Positions 22,760 to 33,360 of a stretch of DNA of 64,000 bases are shown here, one piece after another; position 1 is the stretch's first letter; every line of letters starts with the position of its first letter. Position numbers and translations under genes: made by a program. The stretch lies in contig OY747713.1 in the NCBI GenBank assembly GCA_963556495.2, positions 3,153,821 to 3,217,820 on the forward strand, written 5' to 3'. Origin of the DNA: Valencia hispanica (lineage: Eukaryota; Chordata; Actinopteri; Cyprinodontiformes; Valenciidae). The notes beneath the pieces are model-generated. The model was not told where the DNA came from. It was given only the letters and a program-made list of their open reading frames with translations, and searched no databases.

Positions 22760-23560
22760 CCTTCATTCAGTCTTCCGGCGCTTCTCCAGCGTCCGTCGGA
22801 AGGGTTCCTACTACTTTGCGGTCCAGCTCACCTTCGGCTGCAGGAGTAGTCCCAGGATTTCCAGTTCTCTTTACGAGACCCCGTGATGGGTACGGTTTAA
22901 TACTTAACACCTGCCTCACGTCCTTCACTCCCCCTCGGATGACTTCTTGGTCATCACCTCCACTTCTTCTCCACCTCGTTGAGGGCTTCATGCCCTCACT
23001 GAGGCTGCTTCCGACATAGGTGTCCCTCTTCCCGACGAGAAGACGGTGGGCCCCCTTACTACTTTCGAGTTCCTGGGCATCACCCTCGACTCATCCTCCA
23101 TCCAGGTTTCGCTGCTGTTTGGAGGTCCACCGTATCTCCCCGATCCGCTCTAACTTCCTCACAAATACGCGCTAAGAAACAGCTCCTATTGCTCTCGGGT
23201 CATCTTACCCACGCCGTCCGCATCATCCCCAGGGTCGGTCCTTCGTGTCCCTTCCGTCCGCTGCCGCTAGCGTGCCATGCCTCCACAATCAGCTCGCCCT
23301 CACCGAGCCCTGTCGTACAGAGATGCAGCTCTGGCACGATTTCCTCTTCCTGGAACAGCTGGTCCCCGGAGTTTGATTCCCTTCAGCCCCAGTCCACCCT
23401 CCCTTCCTCTGCTCCCCACGAGCTTTACCCCATCGTAATAGCAACCCTTCTTTTGGGGACACGACCTGTCGCAGAAATCGATCCTCATTCACTCCGATAA
23501 TGAAGCTGTTGTAGAAGTTAATAACAAAGAAATTCAGATCCTTAGCTCCTGCTGCAGACC
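22760..23560 (+). pseudogene. DIRS/Ngaro reverse transcriptase C-terminus and RNase H
   Basis: In shifting frames: YFAVQLTFGCRSSPRI (about 22810, motif B region), DDFLVITS (about 22941, the x-x-DD catalytic motif), DIGVPLPDEKTVGP then FEFLGITLDSS (about 23015-23095), the characteristic DIRS-group stretch. Then come LLLLSGHLTHAVRIIPR (about 23185) and LHNQLALTEPCRTEMQLWHD in the connection/RNase H region. Frameshifts and stops are frequent. It would copy the element's RNA. The N-terminal fingers and the first catalytic aspartate are missing because of the foreign block upstream. Confidence 0.75.
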
Positions 23561-23624
23561 TCAACCGGACTCCAGTCCCACAGTTTTCAGCCACCATCTT
23601 CATCTGACGCCGCAGCTCTACAAC

Positions 23625-24590
23625 CTCACCATCTTGCAGAACTTCATCGACAGCCTCTCACCCGGTACCCGCTCTGTTTACCTGTCCGGCTGGAACGCCT
23701 TCAAGGCCTTTCACGTAATGTATGGTCTCTTTCCCTTTTACTCCTTTGTTTATCTGCCAGTTCATCTCTCACTCGCATTCAATCCAAAAAATCCACATAT
23801 CCGCCATTAAATCTTATCTATCAGGAATCAGCTTCTTCATCAAGCTGGCAACAGGTAACCCCTGTCCAGCTCTCGACCATAGCCACGTTCTGATGTTTTT
23901 CGGAAAGGTCTTAAAAAGCTAGAACCTTCCGCCGCTCATCGCTTACCGCTTACCTCTGACCTCCTCACCCGTTGCAATCTCACGCTTCGTTCCGGTTACC
24001 TATCCCCCTTCATCGACCTAACTTCAGTCCATGCTCTTGCTCGCTTATTTCAGTTTCCCGATATGTTCTGAGTTGGCCCCTTCCTCTTCTAGACACGATC
24101 CTTCCATTCACCCATGTCTCTCAGACATTTAAATCCTTAGTCAGGACACCCTCATTTACACCCTACGTAGAAGTAAAACAGACCAGCTCGGCACCTCCGT
24201 CCGAATTCACTTATTCCGCCTCAGTTCCAGCCTCAGCCCCTAGAAACCCGTCACCTGCTACATTCAGCCTCTATCATCTGCTAACGCCTCTCCATTCAAC
24301 CCACTTCTCATTACCGAATCAGGTAGCTCCGCTACCCGGTTCTGGTTCATCAATCACTCCCACCAGATTACTCGCCGGTCCGGTATCTCCCCTGATTTTT
24401 ACTCCGGCCATTCAATCTGCAGGGGTACAGCTACCTCAGCAGCCAGGTCAGGGATATCAGACGACATCATCAAAATCTTAGGTCGGTTGTCCTCTTCAGC
24501 ATACCGAACCTACATTCGTAATCTACACAATCTGCGACGCGCTCATTCTCTTCTCTGCTAATCTCTCCGACAAGACCTTTTGGGGGTCCT
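23625..24590 (+). pseudogene. Ngaro tyrosine recombinase
   Basis: The N-terminal core-binding part is recognisable: QNFIDSLSPGTRSVYLSGWN then AFKAFH (about 23637), and later ISAIKSYLSGISFF (about 23803). The C-terminal catalytic part is at about 24407-24520: GHSICRGTATSAARSGISDD then IIKILGRLSSSAYRTYIRN. Compared with the usual H-x-x-R...G-R-W...Y pattern of this family, the arginine after HS-x is a cysteine and the tryptophan is a leucine. The nucleophilic tyrosine position is kept. The middle is frameshifted with several stops. The protein would recombine a circular DNA copy with the target. It is dead in this copy. Confidence 0.78.
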
Positions 24591-24747
24591 GAGCAGGCTC
24601 GGAAAGACGATTTCCCGAAGACTGCACCCCCACACTGAGTCTTCCTCCGGGTCTCCGGCGTTGCCTCTCCCCAGACCATTCAATTCAACATGCCTTCAAT
24701 AAAATGTTAAATTCTGAACCTGTAGCGTGGTCCTTGCTAGTGAAATG
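24582..24747 (+). repeat. split direct repeat B1
   Basis: Matches 25880-26047 from GGGGGTCCTGAGCAGGCTCG to TAGTGAAATG. Differences are a 2-bp indel in the G-run and a small change after CCCCCACACT (GAGT against CTTCTT). It contains AATAAAATG, a possible poly(A) signal. Confidence 0.9.
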
Positions 24748-24927
24748 GAGCTAACAGGTTAGCTGAGGTTCAGGAGCAAGGCCACGCCTCAAACCCGCTT
24801 CATAAATCCTAATCAGCCTTAACTCGATTCACCCGGTACCACACGTCTGCTCTACATCTCTAATCCCACCAGGATACACATATAAACTCTGCCTGCCCTT
24901 CATCCCTCGTCTCTCGTTCGTTTTCAC
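24748..24927 (+). repeat. split direct repeat A2
   Basis: Second copy of A1, abutting B1 directly. The join CTAGTG-AAATG-GAGC matches what a head-to-tail circle of the element would contain. Confidence 0.9.
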
Positions 24928-24950
24928 CCCTCCCTTCCCCTCCCTCTAGG

Positions 24951-25772
24951 TTCAGGGTTCCTGCCGACTCGCCTCTTTTCAGGGTTCCTGCCGACTCGCC
25001 TCTTTTCAGGGTTCCTGCCGACTCGCCTCTTCTTTTCAGGGTTCCTGCCGACTCGCCTCTTCTTTTCAGGGTTCCTGCCGACTCGCCTCTTCTGTTCAGG
25101 GTTCCTGCCGACTCGCCTCTTCTGTTCAGGGTTCCTGCCGACTCGCCTCTTCTGTTCAGGGTTCCTGCCGACTCGCCTCTTCTTTTCAGGGTTCCTGCCG
25201 ACTCGCCTCTTCTTTTCAGGGTTCCTGCCGACTCGCCTCTTCTTTTCAGGGTTCCTGCCGACTCGCCTCTTCTTTTCAGGGTTCCTGCCGACTCGCCTCT
25301 TCTTTTCAGGGTTCCTGCCGACTCGCCTCTTTTCAGGGTTCCTGCCGACTCGCCTCTTTTCAGGGTTCCTGCCGACTCGCCTCTTTTCAGGGTTCCTGCC
25401 GACTCGCCTCTTTTCAGGGTTCCTGCCGACTCGCCTCTTTTCAGGGTTCCTGCCGACCCTCGCCTCTTTTCAGGGTTCCTGCCGACCCTCGCCTCTTTTC
25501 AGGGTTCCTGCCGACCCTCGCCTCTTTTCAGGGTTCCTGCCGACCCTCGCCTTTCCTTCGCTGGGTCCTGCCGACCCTCGCCTTTCCTTCGCTGGGTCCT
25601 GCCGACCCTCGCCTTTCCTTCGCTGGGTCCTGCCGACCCTCGCCTTTCCTTCGCTGGGTCCTGCCGACCCTCGCCTTTCCTTCGCTGGGTCCTGCCGACC
25701 CTCGCCTTTCCTTCGCTGGGTCCTGCCGACCCTCGCCTTTCCTTCGCTGGGTCCTGCCGACCCTCGCCTTTA
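24951..25772 (+). repeat. GC-rich minisatellite inside the Ngaro element (27-31 bp units)
   Basis: About 28 tandem units around the core GGGTTCCTGCCGACTCGCC. They fall into ordered classes: 27-bp units ending CTCTTTT, 30-bp units ending CTTCTTTT or CTTCTGTT (about 25018-25330), 27-bp again, 29-bp units with GACCCTCGCC (about 25450-25550), and 31-bp units with TTCGCTGGGTCCTGCC (about 25555-25772). The long open frame on the minus strand is only a product of the array. Confidence 0.95.
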
Positions 25773-25879
25773 ACCCTCCCCTTTTTTCGCAGCATCAATC
25801 GGGCACAGCCTCCCTGTTCTGCGCTCCAGTTTACTCCTGTACCACCTCTTCCAACGTCTCTCTTTTAGGTTCTGTCTGG
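25773..25879. other. spacer between minisatellite and B2
   Basis: Part of the Ngaro 3' region. No motif was recognised. Confidence 0.5.
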
Positions 25880-26047
25880 GGGGGTCCTGAGCAGGCTCGG
25901 AAAGACGATTTCCCGAAGACTGCACCCCCACACTCTTCTTCTTCCTCCGGGTCTCCGGCGTTGCCTCTCCCCAGACCATTCAATTCAACATGCCTTCAAT
26001 AAAATGTTAAATTCTGAACCTGTAGCGTGGTCCTTGCTAGTGAAATG
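25880..26047 (+). repeat. split direct repeat B2
   Basis: Second copy of B1. It ends at AAATG (26043-26047), after which the host L2 sequence resumes with CCATTAAAAGCC. Confidence 0.9.
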
Positions 26048-26795
26048 CCATTAAAAGCCTTCAGTTGATCCAAAATGCTGCAGCAAGAGTTCTGATGAAT
26101 ATTAAAAAGAGAGATCACATTTCTCCTGTTTTAGCTTCCCTTCATTGGCTCCCTGTTAAATCCAGAATAGACTCTAAGATCCTTCTTCCATATAAAGCCC
26201 TTAATAATCAGCTCCATCATCCATCAGAGATCTGATTGGTCCATATGTTCCTAACAGAGCCCTTCGCTCTCAGACTGCAGGTTTACTTGTAGTTTCTAGG
26301 ATTTCTTAAAGTAGAATGGGAGGCAGATCTTTTAGTTATCAGGCTCCTCTCCTGTGGAACCAGCTCCCAGCTTTAGTCCGTGAGGCAGACACTCTGTTTA
26401 CAACTTTTTACTTTCTGTAACATAGAAAGTTCTCTTATATCAGATCTTCTGTTCCTTCTGTGTTTCTGCTCTGTCTTCTCAAACCCCCAGACGGTCGTGG
26501 CAGATGGCCGCTCCTACTGAGCCTGGTTCTGTTGGAGGTTTCTTCCTGTTAAATGGGAGTTTTTCGTCTCCACTGTCGCTACATGCTTGCTCAGTATGAG
26601 GGATTGCTGAGGTTGGAGTCTGCATCAACAGGACGCAGCCTCAAGTCAACGACTCGATGCAATCTGCTGGGATTCCTTGGATAGAAACTTTTAAAGTTAT
26701 TGGAATTTTTGAATTGAAATTACTTTTCCTGTAAAGCACCTTGAGATCTGTTGTGAATCTGTGCTATAGAAATAAACTGAATTGAATTGAATTAA
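26048..26795 (+). pseudogene. L2-type LINE, 3' portion resumed after the insertion
   Basis: Continues ORF2 with SLQLIQNAAARVLMNIKKRD then HISPVLASLHWLPVKSRI, followed by the 3' untranslated region and a tail of repeated TTGAA (AACTGAATTGAATTGAATT). Compared with the copy at 30358, about 340 bp between CACTCTGTTTAC and AACTTTTTACTTTC is deleted at 26402. The deletion removes the end of the coding region. Sequence and polarity match the 5' part ending at 21177, so both belong to one insertion. Confidence 0.92.
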
Positions 26796-27829
26796 TCAAC
26801 TAATCGCAGTTGCCACGGTTACACATTGTAACAACTGTCCAACAGTAAAAAAAAATCCTCCAGCTTTTCAGCATCCAGAACCAGAGAGAATAAAAGTCCA
26901 AACAGCAACGCCTCAACCAAAAAGAACCAATCAGAACCAACATAACAGAGCTGCTCCAACTCGTTGCCACCATGAGGCGCTATTTTAAAATGTAAACTGC
27001 TGTCTCTTTACGAATTCTTACTTTAACTCTGAGATGATCCAGATTGTTCCATGCAGATGTTGAAAGCTCAAAACGATAAAACATCAAGAGTTTCAGTATT
27101 TCATTCAAGCTTCCTGTTATCTATTAAAGTGTCACTCTCTCTCGCTCTCTTGCAGGCTGAAGGAATCACAGGCTCAACTCGACATGTTGTAGAAAACAGT
27201 TTCGTTATTTCTTTTTAAATTCCTTGATAGAGCTCTGCTTGATCTGAGTTCAGCTTTCAACACTGAGCTGATACCTAAAATAAAAATGTGAGTTTTCTTT
27301 CCTCCAGATCGTGTTGGGAGTGCGATCTGGGTTCACTGATCAGAAGTGGATTGGTTTCTTTATAAATCTGCAGCCAGCTGGTCTCTGGTCAGAGCCAAAC
27401 ATATTAATATATATATATCTCTTATGCATAAAATATACATATCTCCTTCACTCCTTTTTTTCAATAAATCTGCTGTGGTCTCTAGCTTAAATGAATGCCT
27501 TGTGAGTTGTTTCTGAAGGACAAAATGCTCTGGCGCTCCTGTTTCAGGAAGTTGCAGTTTGTTGGAGGAGTGGGTGGGGGGAAACGTCAGGATTACGAAT
27601 CTTACTCATTATTATTCACAATATGCAAACATCTTCCCTTTGATTGGCTAACAGCAATGCGACTCTCGTGCTGCGTATTAACAAACAACTAACTTAATTC
27701 GCTGGTGGTGTTCAAAGACAAATTCGAACAATTTCTTCCTCATTCTCTCTTTCTTGGGTAACAAATGCAACGCTGATGTGCTATCTCCACAAATAACACA
27801 AGCCCAAAACTGTTCCGCCATGTTGTGGA
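26796..27829. other. unannotated non-coding stretch
   Basis: A short ATATAT run lies near 27405. No gene or element could be supported. Confidence 0.35.
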
Positions 27830-27834
27830 GTTGC

Positions 27835-28528
27835 TAAGGGCTAGCTTCTACTATGCGAGTTGCTAACAGTTAGCCTCTACTAGCAGAGCTGCTAATGGTT
27901 AGCTTCTGCTAGCTGAGTAGCTAACAGTTAGCTTCTACTAGTAGAGCTGCTAATGGTTAGTTTCTGCTAGCTGAGGTGCTAATGGTTTGCTTCTACTAGC
28001 TTAGCTGCTAATGGTTAACTTCTGCTAGCTGAGTAGCTAAGAGTTAGCTTCTACTAGCAGAGCTGCTAATGGTTAGCTTCTACTAGCAGAGCTGCTAATG
28101 GTTAGCTTCTGCTAGCTGAGCTGCTAATGGTTAGCTTCTGCTAGCTGAGCTGCTAATGGTTAGCTTCTGCTAGCTGAGCTGCTAATGGTTAACTTCTGCT
28201 AGCTGAGTAGCTAACAGTTAGCTTCTACTAGCAGAGCTGCTAATGGTTAGCTTCTGCTAGCTGAGCTGCTAATGGTTAACTTCTGCTAGCTGAGCTGCTA
28301 ATGGATAGCTTCTGCTAGCTGAGTTGCTAACAGTTAGCTTTTACTACCAGAGCTGCTAACAGTTAGCTTTCTCTAGCTGAGTTGCTAACAGTTAGCTTCT
28401 ACTAGCAGAGCTGCTAACGGTTAGCTTTTTCTAGCTGAGTTGCTAACAGTTAGCTTCTACTAGCAGAGCTGCTAACGGTTATCTTGTTCTAGCTGAGTTG
28501 CTAACAGTTAGCTTCTACTAGCAGAAAT
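27835..28528 (+). repeat. 29-bp minisatellite rich in GTTAGC and GCTAGC
   Basis: About 24 units of a 29-bp repeat, GCTGCTAATGGTTAGCTTCT followed by GCTAGCTGA. Two main variants partly alternate: one with CTGCTAGCTGAG and one with CTACTAGCAGAG. Exact 29-bp spacing is seen at 28091, 28120 and 28149. Each unit holds the palindrome GCTAGC or CTAG, so single strands could fold. No coding frame. Confidence 0.93.
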
Positions 28529-28828
28529 GCGCTCTGGTCTCTCCTTCCTGTGGGCGGTCGGAAGCCAAGGTGGGCGGGGCCATGAATACTAATTTTCCCT
28601 GCGACGTAGAAGGGACTGGCTTTTTCTGACTCACTCATTTTGCCGTCTGTTGTCTTTCTGTGGCTAATGCAGGCCATGGGGGTTGGAGGAAATGTTCATG
28701 TGCAGCATGCACATGCAGATCAGAGAGACCCATCATATTTCACAAAGCATTAAAAGGTTTCTCAGCTAATGAAACCTTTAAAAATGGTCTCATTCTCGTC
28801 ACCAGCCAAATTCGCAGTTAATTTCTGA
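28529..28828. other. unannotated spacer
   Basis: Nothing recognisable. Confidence 0.3.
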
Positions 28829-29130
28829 CGTTAGGTGAAGCATGGTGATGGGGGGGGTGATGATTAGGGCTCATTTTGCTGCCACAGGACCTGGGCCTAT
28901 CAGTCCAACAGCGGATTGGTCCAAACTGGGTCATCCATAGAAGAACAATCCCAAACACAACAGCTAAATTACAGCAGAACAACTAAAAAAGAAAGAATCG
29001 AGATGCGGCAGCGGCCTAGTCAAAGTCCACACCTTGATCTAATTGAAACTGTCTGTAGATCTGTGTAGAAAGAAGTTAACTGCGTGTTGGAAAGAGGTCA
29101 GACAGACTGTGGGTGTTAGTTTAGCCAGCC
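28829..29130 (+). pseudogene. decayed Tc1-like transposase C-terminal half
   Basis: In broken frames: AHFAATGPGPISP (about 28870), corresponding to the GCFAASGPG-type stretch. Then NNPKHNS (about 28945) takes the place of the conserved D-N-D-P-K-H segment that carries the second catalytic aspartate. Then AEQLKKKESRCGS, and CAAAGTCCACACCTTGATCT in the place of the QSPDLNPIE segment with the third catalytic acid. No terminal inverted repeats were identified. Stops and frameshifts make it non-functional. Confidence 0.6.
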
Positions 29131-30357
29131 CTGTGGCCTGAAGCACCTTTTCCACCGTTTCTCCACCATGATTTAGCAGAATTTCTGTAAACATCCATCA
29201 CTTTTATCCAATTTAACTCTATTTGGGCCGGATCGTTTTTCCTGAATGGAGCGTTGGCGACAAAATCCACCAGGGAGCCTGAAAAATAGGAGCTTCAGTT
29301 GGGTTGTTTGTCTGTGTTTAGATGAACGTCTATCTTAGGGGTGAGAGGCAGCAGCCTGTAATTAAGCCGCCCGCCGCTGCCGTTCAGACTCGGCGTGTTT
29401 ACTCTCTGCTGCTGAATCGCTCCATCACCTCTGACTCTCAGCTCCTGCATGTGCGGCTCTGATAGAGTCGCTCTGCCCCGCTGACTTCTTCCTCCATGCT
29501 TCACCGCTATCTGCGTGAAACTAAACAAGATTGTGTGCACCTGCAGGCGAGCTGATGAGGCTGTTCCCAAACAAAGCTCCGACTTTGTCAACAGAGAGCG
29601 ACCGAGAGGGGAACCAACCCAAACACGGAGAGAGATTATCGCAGTCAGAAGTGAACTTCAGCCTATACTGACGTGTCCGTCAGAACGACAGCAGGGAGGG
29701 GTTGTTACATAACACCGAGATGCTAAAATACTGAATTTATTCTTTTGTTTCGAAGTGAAAATATCTTTTTTTGTACCTGCTCAATCTTTGCACATCATTC
29801 ACAAAGCAAATAGCTCCAATGACACACCTAACTCCGGCTACTCATGTGCACAAGCAAACGCAATGGAGAATTCACAAATCTTTACTTCGGTTGGAGAATT
29901 CACAAATAATTGATTCTTATGCCGTAAATCTGCGTTTTCGTGTGGATGACGGGCCAAATCGTAGAAAAATATATTTGTTTTGTGAGATACCCGGCTACGT
30001 GCGGACGAGGCCTAAATCTGATGTATAAACACGGACGGTTCTGTCCAGAGTAAAGAACCTGTTGTTCGACAAACAGAGAAAAAATATTCAGATGCGATGG
30101 AATCTGGGAAAATCAAACCAAAGCTTAAACGCCAAGATTAAACTCGCAGCATCAGATTGTAACTACGGTAACAAGGTAAAATTGCTAAAAGAATTTAAAA
30201 TCATCAAAATCATCTCTGCTGAAACGATACAATCAAATGTAATGATATATTCTTTCCCAACAAACAAAACAAAAAACCCATTTAGGTCTCTTGTTTGAGT
30301 TAAATTCAAAGTTATGGGAGGCCCCTGATGGTTCGAGGACATTAATCTGGGGCTTGG
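29131..30357. other. non-coding stretch with one MITE-like end
   Basis: At 29925-30013 the sequence (GCGTTTTCGTGTGGATGACG through CCCGGCTACGTGCGGACGAG) resembles one terminus of a fish MITE. The partner end was not found. Open frames at 29515-29712 and 29295-29591 show no domain. Confidence 0.35.
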
Positions 30358-31470
30358 TTCCACAAAATGCCATTAAAAGCCTTCAGTTGATCCAAAATGC
30401 TGCAGCAAGAGTTCTGATGAATATTAAAAAGAGAGATCACATTTCTCCTGTTTTGGCTTCCCTTCATTGGCTCCCTGTTAAATCCAGAATAGAATCTAAG
30501 ATCCTCCTTCTTACATATAAAGCCCATAATAATCAGCTACATCATCCATCAGAGATCTAATTGGTCCATATGTTCCTAACAGAGCCCTTTGCTCTCAGGC
30601 TGCAGGTTTACTTGTAGTTCCTAGGATTTCTAAAAGTAGAATGGGAGGCAGATCTTTTAGTTCTCAGGCTCCTCTCCTGTGGAACCAGCTCCCAGCTTTA
30701 GTCCGTGAGGCAGACACTCTGTTTACTTTTAAGGCCAGGCTTAAAACTTTCCTTTTTGATAAAGCTTATAGTTAGAGTGGCTAAGGTCATCCTGAGCTAT
30801 CTCTGTAGTTATGCTGCTATAGGCTTAGACTGCTGGAGGACAGACTTACCACTTCTCTTCACTCTGCTACTTTTCTCTCCTACTACTCTCCAGTTGTATT
30901 ATTTGCTGTTATTTCGACTGTTAACTTTGTTTTCTCTCAGTGTTTTTCTCTCCATAGAAGATATACCTGGTCTGGTATCCTGCTTGGCTGCAATGCCCTG
31001 TTGGACGGGGGGCATCGACTGGGATGATGCTCCCAGTAACTGAACATCCACGGTGTCCTGTTATCAACTTTTTACTTTCTGTAACATAGAAAGTTCTCTT
31101 ATATCAGATCTTCTGTTCCTTCTGTGTTTCTGCTCTGTCTTCTTGAACCCCCAGACGGTCGTGGCAGATGGCCGCTCCTACTGAGCCTGGTTCTGTTGGA
31201 GGTTTCTTCCTGTTAAAGGGGAGTTTTTCCTCTCCACTGTCGCTACATACTTGCTCAGTATGAGGGATTGCTGAGGTTGGAGTCTGCATCAACGGGATGC
31301 AACATCAAGTCAACGACTCGATGCAATCTGCTGGGATTCCTTGGATAGGAAACTTTTTAACTGATTGAATGTTTGAATGTTTTGAAATGACTTTTCCTGT
31401 AAAGCGCCTTGAGATGAAACATCTGTTGTAAATCGGTGCTATATTAAAATATTAAATTGTATTAAATTAT
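30358..31470 (+). pseudogene. 5'-truncated L2-type LINE copy
   Basis: Begins TCCACAAAATGCCATTAAAA and carries SLQLIQNAAARVLMNIKKRD, HWLPVKSRIESKILLLTYKA and, further on, a FKARLKTFLFDKAYS-like end of ORF2. The 3' untranslated region and an AT-rich tail end near ATTAAATTGTATTAAATT. It has the segment that is deleted from the copy at 26048-26795. This copy preserves the uninterrupted target word in which the Ngaro element sits elsewhere. Confidence 0.9.
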
Positions 31471-31874
31471 GCCTTGGCCTGGCTCTGTATGATCATTTAT
31501 ATTCTGTAATGATTTATTCTGAACCTTTGCAATGTTGTAAAAATATAAGTTTACTGCAGTAGCTTAAATTTATCGCGTATTCACACAGGACCAAAGTGAC
31601 ACATGTCTCTTAGCCATCTGGACCTTTTAGTATCCATCAACAAGAGTCTGCTGCTGGCTGACATTTGACCTTTGGGGTTGTTTCCCTGGCACTGACCCGG
31701 GTTTTCAGCTCGGCCCATAAACTTAACAGGCTTGAGGTTGAAGGTTTGGATCCGTGTTTGGGTCTGCTGGACCCAACTTGGTGCGAGTTTCAACCATCTA
31801 AGCTGCTGATCTGAGGGAAAGTTTTAGAACTTGGAGGCGGTGCTCCACCTTTACGATTCCATCCAATTAGTGGC
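31471..31874. other. unannotated spacer
   Basis: Nothing recognisable. Confidence 0.3.
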
Positions 31875-32030
31875 ATGTAAAACAAACACAGCACGATGCT
31901 GCCACCACCATGCTTTGGAGTTCTCAAGCCACAACTTGACTCCTCTAAACAAACTTCTGGTCTTCGTGTCCAAACAGCTCAGTCTTTGTATGGTCTGTGT
32001 GAGCAGCTGCAGATCTCCACCTCATCCTCA
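31875..32030 (-). pseudogene. possible Tc1-like transposase scrap
   Basis: On the minus strand the sequence around 31890-31920 corresponds to a KHGGGSIVL-like stretch of Tc1-type transposases (CACGATGCTGCCACCACCAT on the + strand). The neighbouring CTTCGTGTCCAAACAGCTCA also resembles this region. Too short and diverged to be certain. Confidence 0.3.
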
Positions 32031-33075
32031 GCTGCTTGGTGCTGAAGTGTGTGAACCCTGACTCCTCCCCCACCACTACAGGGGCCTGCCACCCACTACG
32101 CCCACCTTTATGAGGGCCATTAGGGACCCCTTTCAGGCCCTGATGACCCTCCTTAAGGTGGTATGACCTCAGCATTCTGAGGGAGGTCTAACTAAAACCA
32201 GCCTGTGGTTCTCAGTCTGATCCTGGATCAGTACGCTCTACTACGGAGGAACTCTAGTTGTGAATCAGGCAGATCAATCGGTCCAGGTTTTCTTTCCCTA
32301 AATCAAAACTAAACAAAAAAGTTCAGCATCCAAGCTGTTAAATATCCTAACGTTCCTGACTGACCGATCCATCCTTTGTGGTGCAAAGCATCTGAATAGT
32401 TCAGATAAAGTCGTCTATTTTACTCGTTTCCAACCAGGTGGCTCAGCCTCGTCCAGGTGGAACATCTGGTGCCTCACAGCTGGCTCCATCTGCAGATTAC
32501 GAAGCCCAGATTATCGGTGACTCTTTGACCTGACCGAAGATGTGAAAAATTTAAGAGCTGCTTATCACTCGTGCGGCTTGTGTTTGGACCTGGAATAAAA
32601 AACAAGATGTACACAAAGCCTGTTTGGTGGCTGCAATGAGGTTCAGGATGAAAAGAAGCACATGGCTCGTTATCGTTGTCACTTTCTGCACCAAAATATG
32701 GCTCTTCTCGATAAGACTCCAAAATAAATACTCACCAGCTTGTTCCCCAGTAATCAGGTTGTTTCCACTGATGTCGTGTACACATGGAGCATCTATTTTC
32801 AGACGGATATCAGTGAACAAATATAAAACAAGACCATGTCAATTCTAAAAGCCGCAGCATCCATCACAGAGCTACTCTACATATAATGCTAACATAAAGA
32901 GATGTTTATTTCTATCCCAGAAATCAGGCGTTTGATCTCAGCATGCAGGTTGGGTCGCCCTCAGGAGCGATACCGTGTTAGGATTATTACTCAATACTAA
33001 ATATTCCACAGTCTACTGGGAACAGCAGCTGCTAAGCTATGGGTTGGTAAGCCACATGCATGCTGAGGTGCAGCG
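32031..33075. other. unannotated non-coding stretch
   Basis: No domain, exon or repeat could be supported. Confidence 0.3.
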
Positions 33076-33360
33076 TTAAGCCTAGTTTTTGCTTCTCCGT
33101 CAGCAGGAGACACGGAGTGTCATCATCCGCCGTCGCGAGGGCTCAGGAACAGGCACGCAACGATGGACGGAGGAGAGCCCAATTTTTTAACTAACTGTCG
33201 AACGCAACGCAGAGGATAGCTGTCATGTATTCCGTTTTGGCCGGGAAAGTAACGTATTTTACCCCGCTTCCCCGCCGTCCGTAAATCTCCCGTATTATAT
33301 ACATCTCTAAAATTCCTCTGCCTCTCCAAACTGATCTCTGGAACAGTAGGAGGCGATAAT

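Larger units (their letters stand above)
21178..26047 (+). mobile_element. Ngaro/DIRS-type tyrosine-recombinase retrotransposon with split direct repeats
   Basis: Structure read directly: A1 (21178-21357), internal region, B1 (24582-24747), A2 (24748-24927), minisatellite, B2 (25880-26047). A1=A2 over 180 bp and B1=B2 over about 165 bp. The order A1-coding-B1-A2-B2 is the split-direct-repeat layout of Ngaro elements. The interior carries remnants of Gag, reverse transcriptase of the DIRS group, RNase H and a tyrosine recombinase. AAATG is found at the left edge (21173-21177), at the B1/A2 join (24743-24747) and at the right edge (26043-26047). Inserted in the same orientation as the host L2. 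All genes are broken. Confidence 0.85.

Noticed and set aside
25499..25798. 99-codon repetitive open frame on the minus strand
   Set aside because: Produced by the 31-bp minisatellite, whose three-unit period (93 bp) keeps a frame open. No gene.
21173..26047. Simple DNA transposon or LTR element with 5-bp target duplication
   Set aside because: Repeat order A1-B1-A2-B2, DIRS-type reverse transcriptase and tyrosine recombinase motifs, and AAATG at the internal junction fit Ngaro better.
27835..28528. CRISPR-like array
   Set aside because: Units are contiguous with no unique spacers, and the context is a vertebrate genome. It is a minisatellite.
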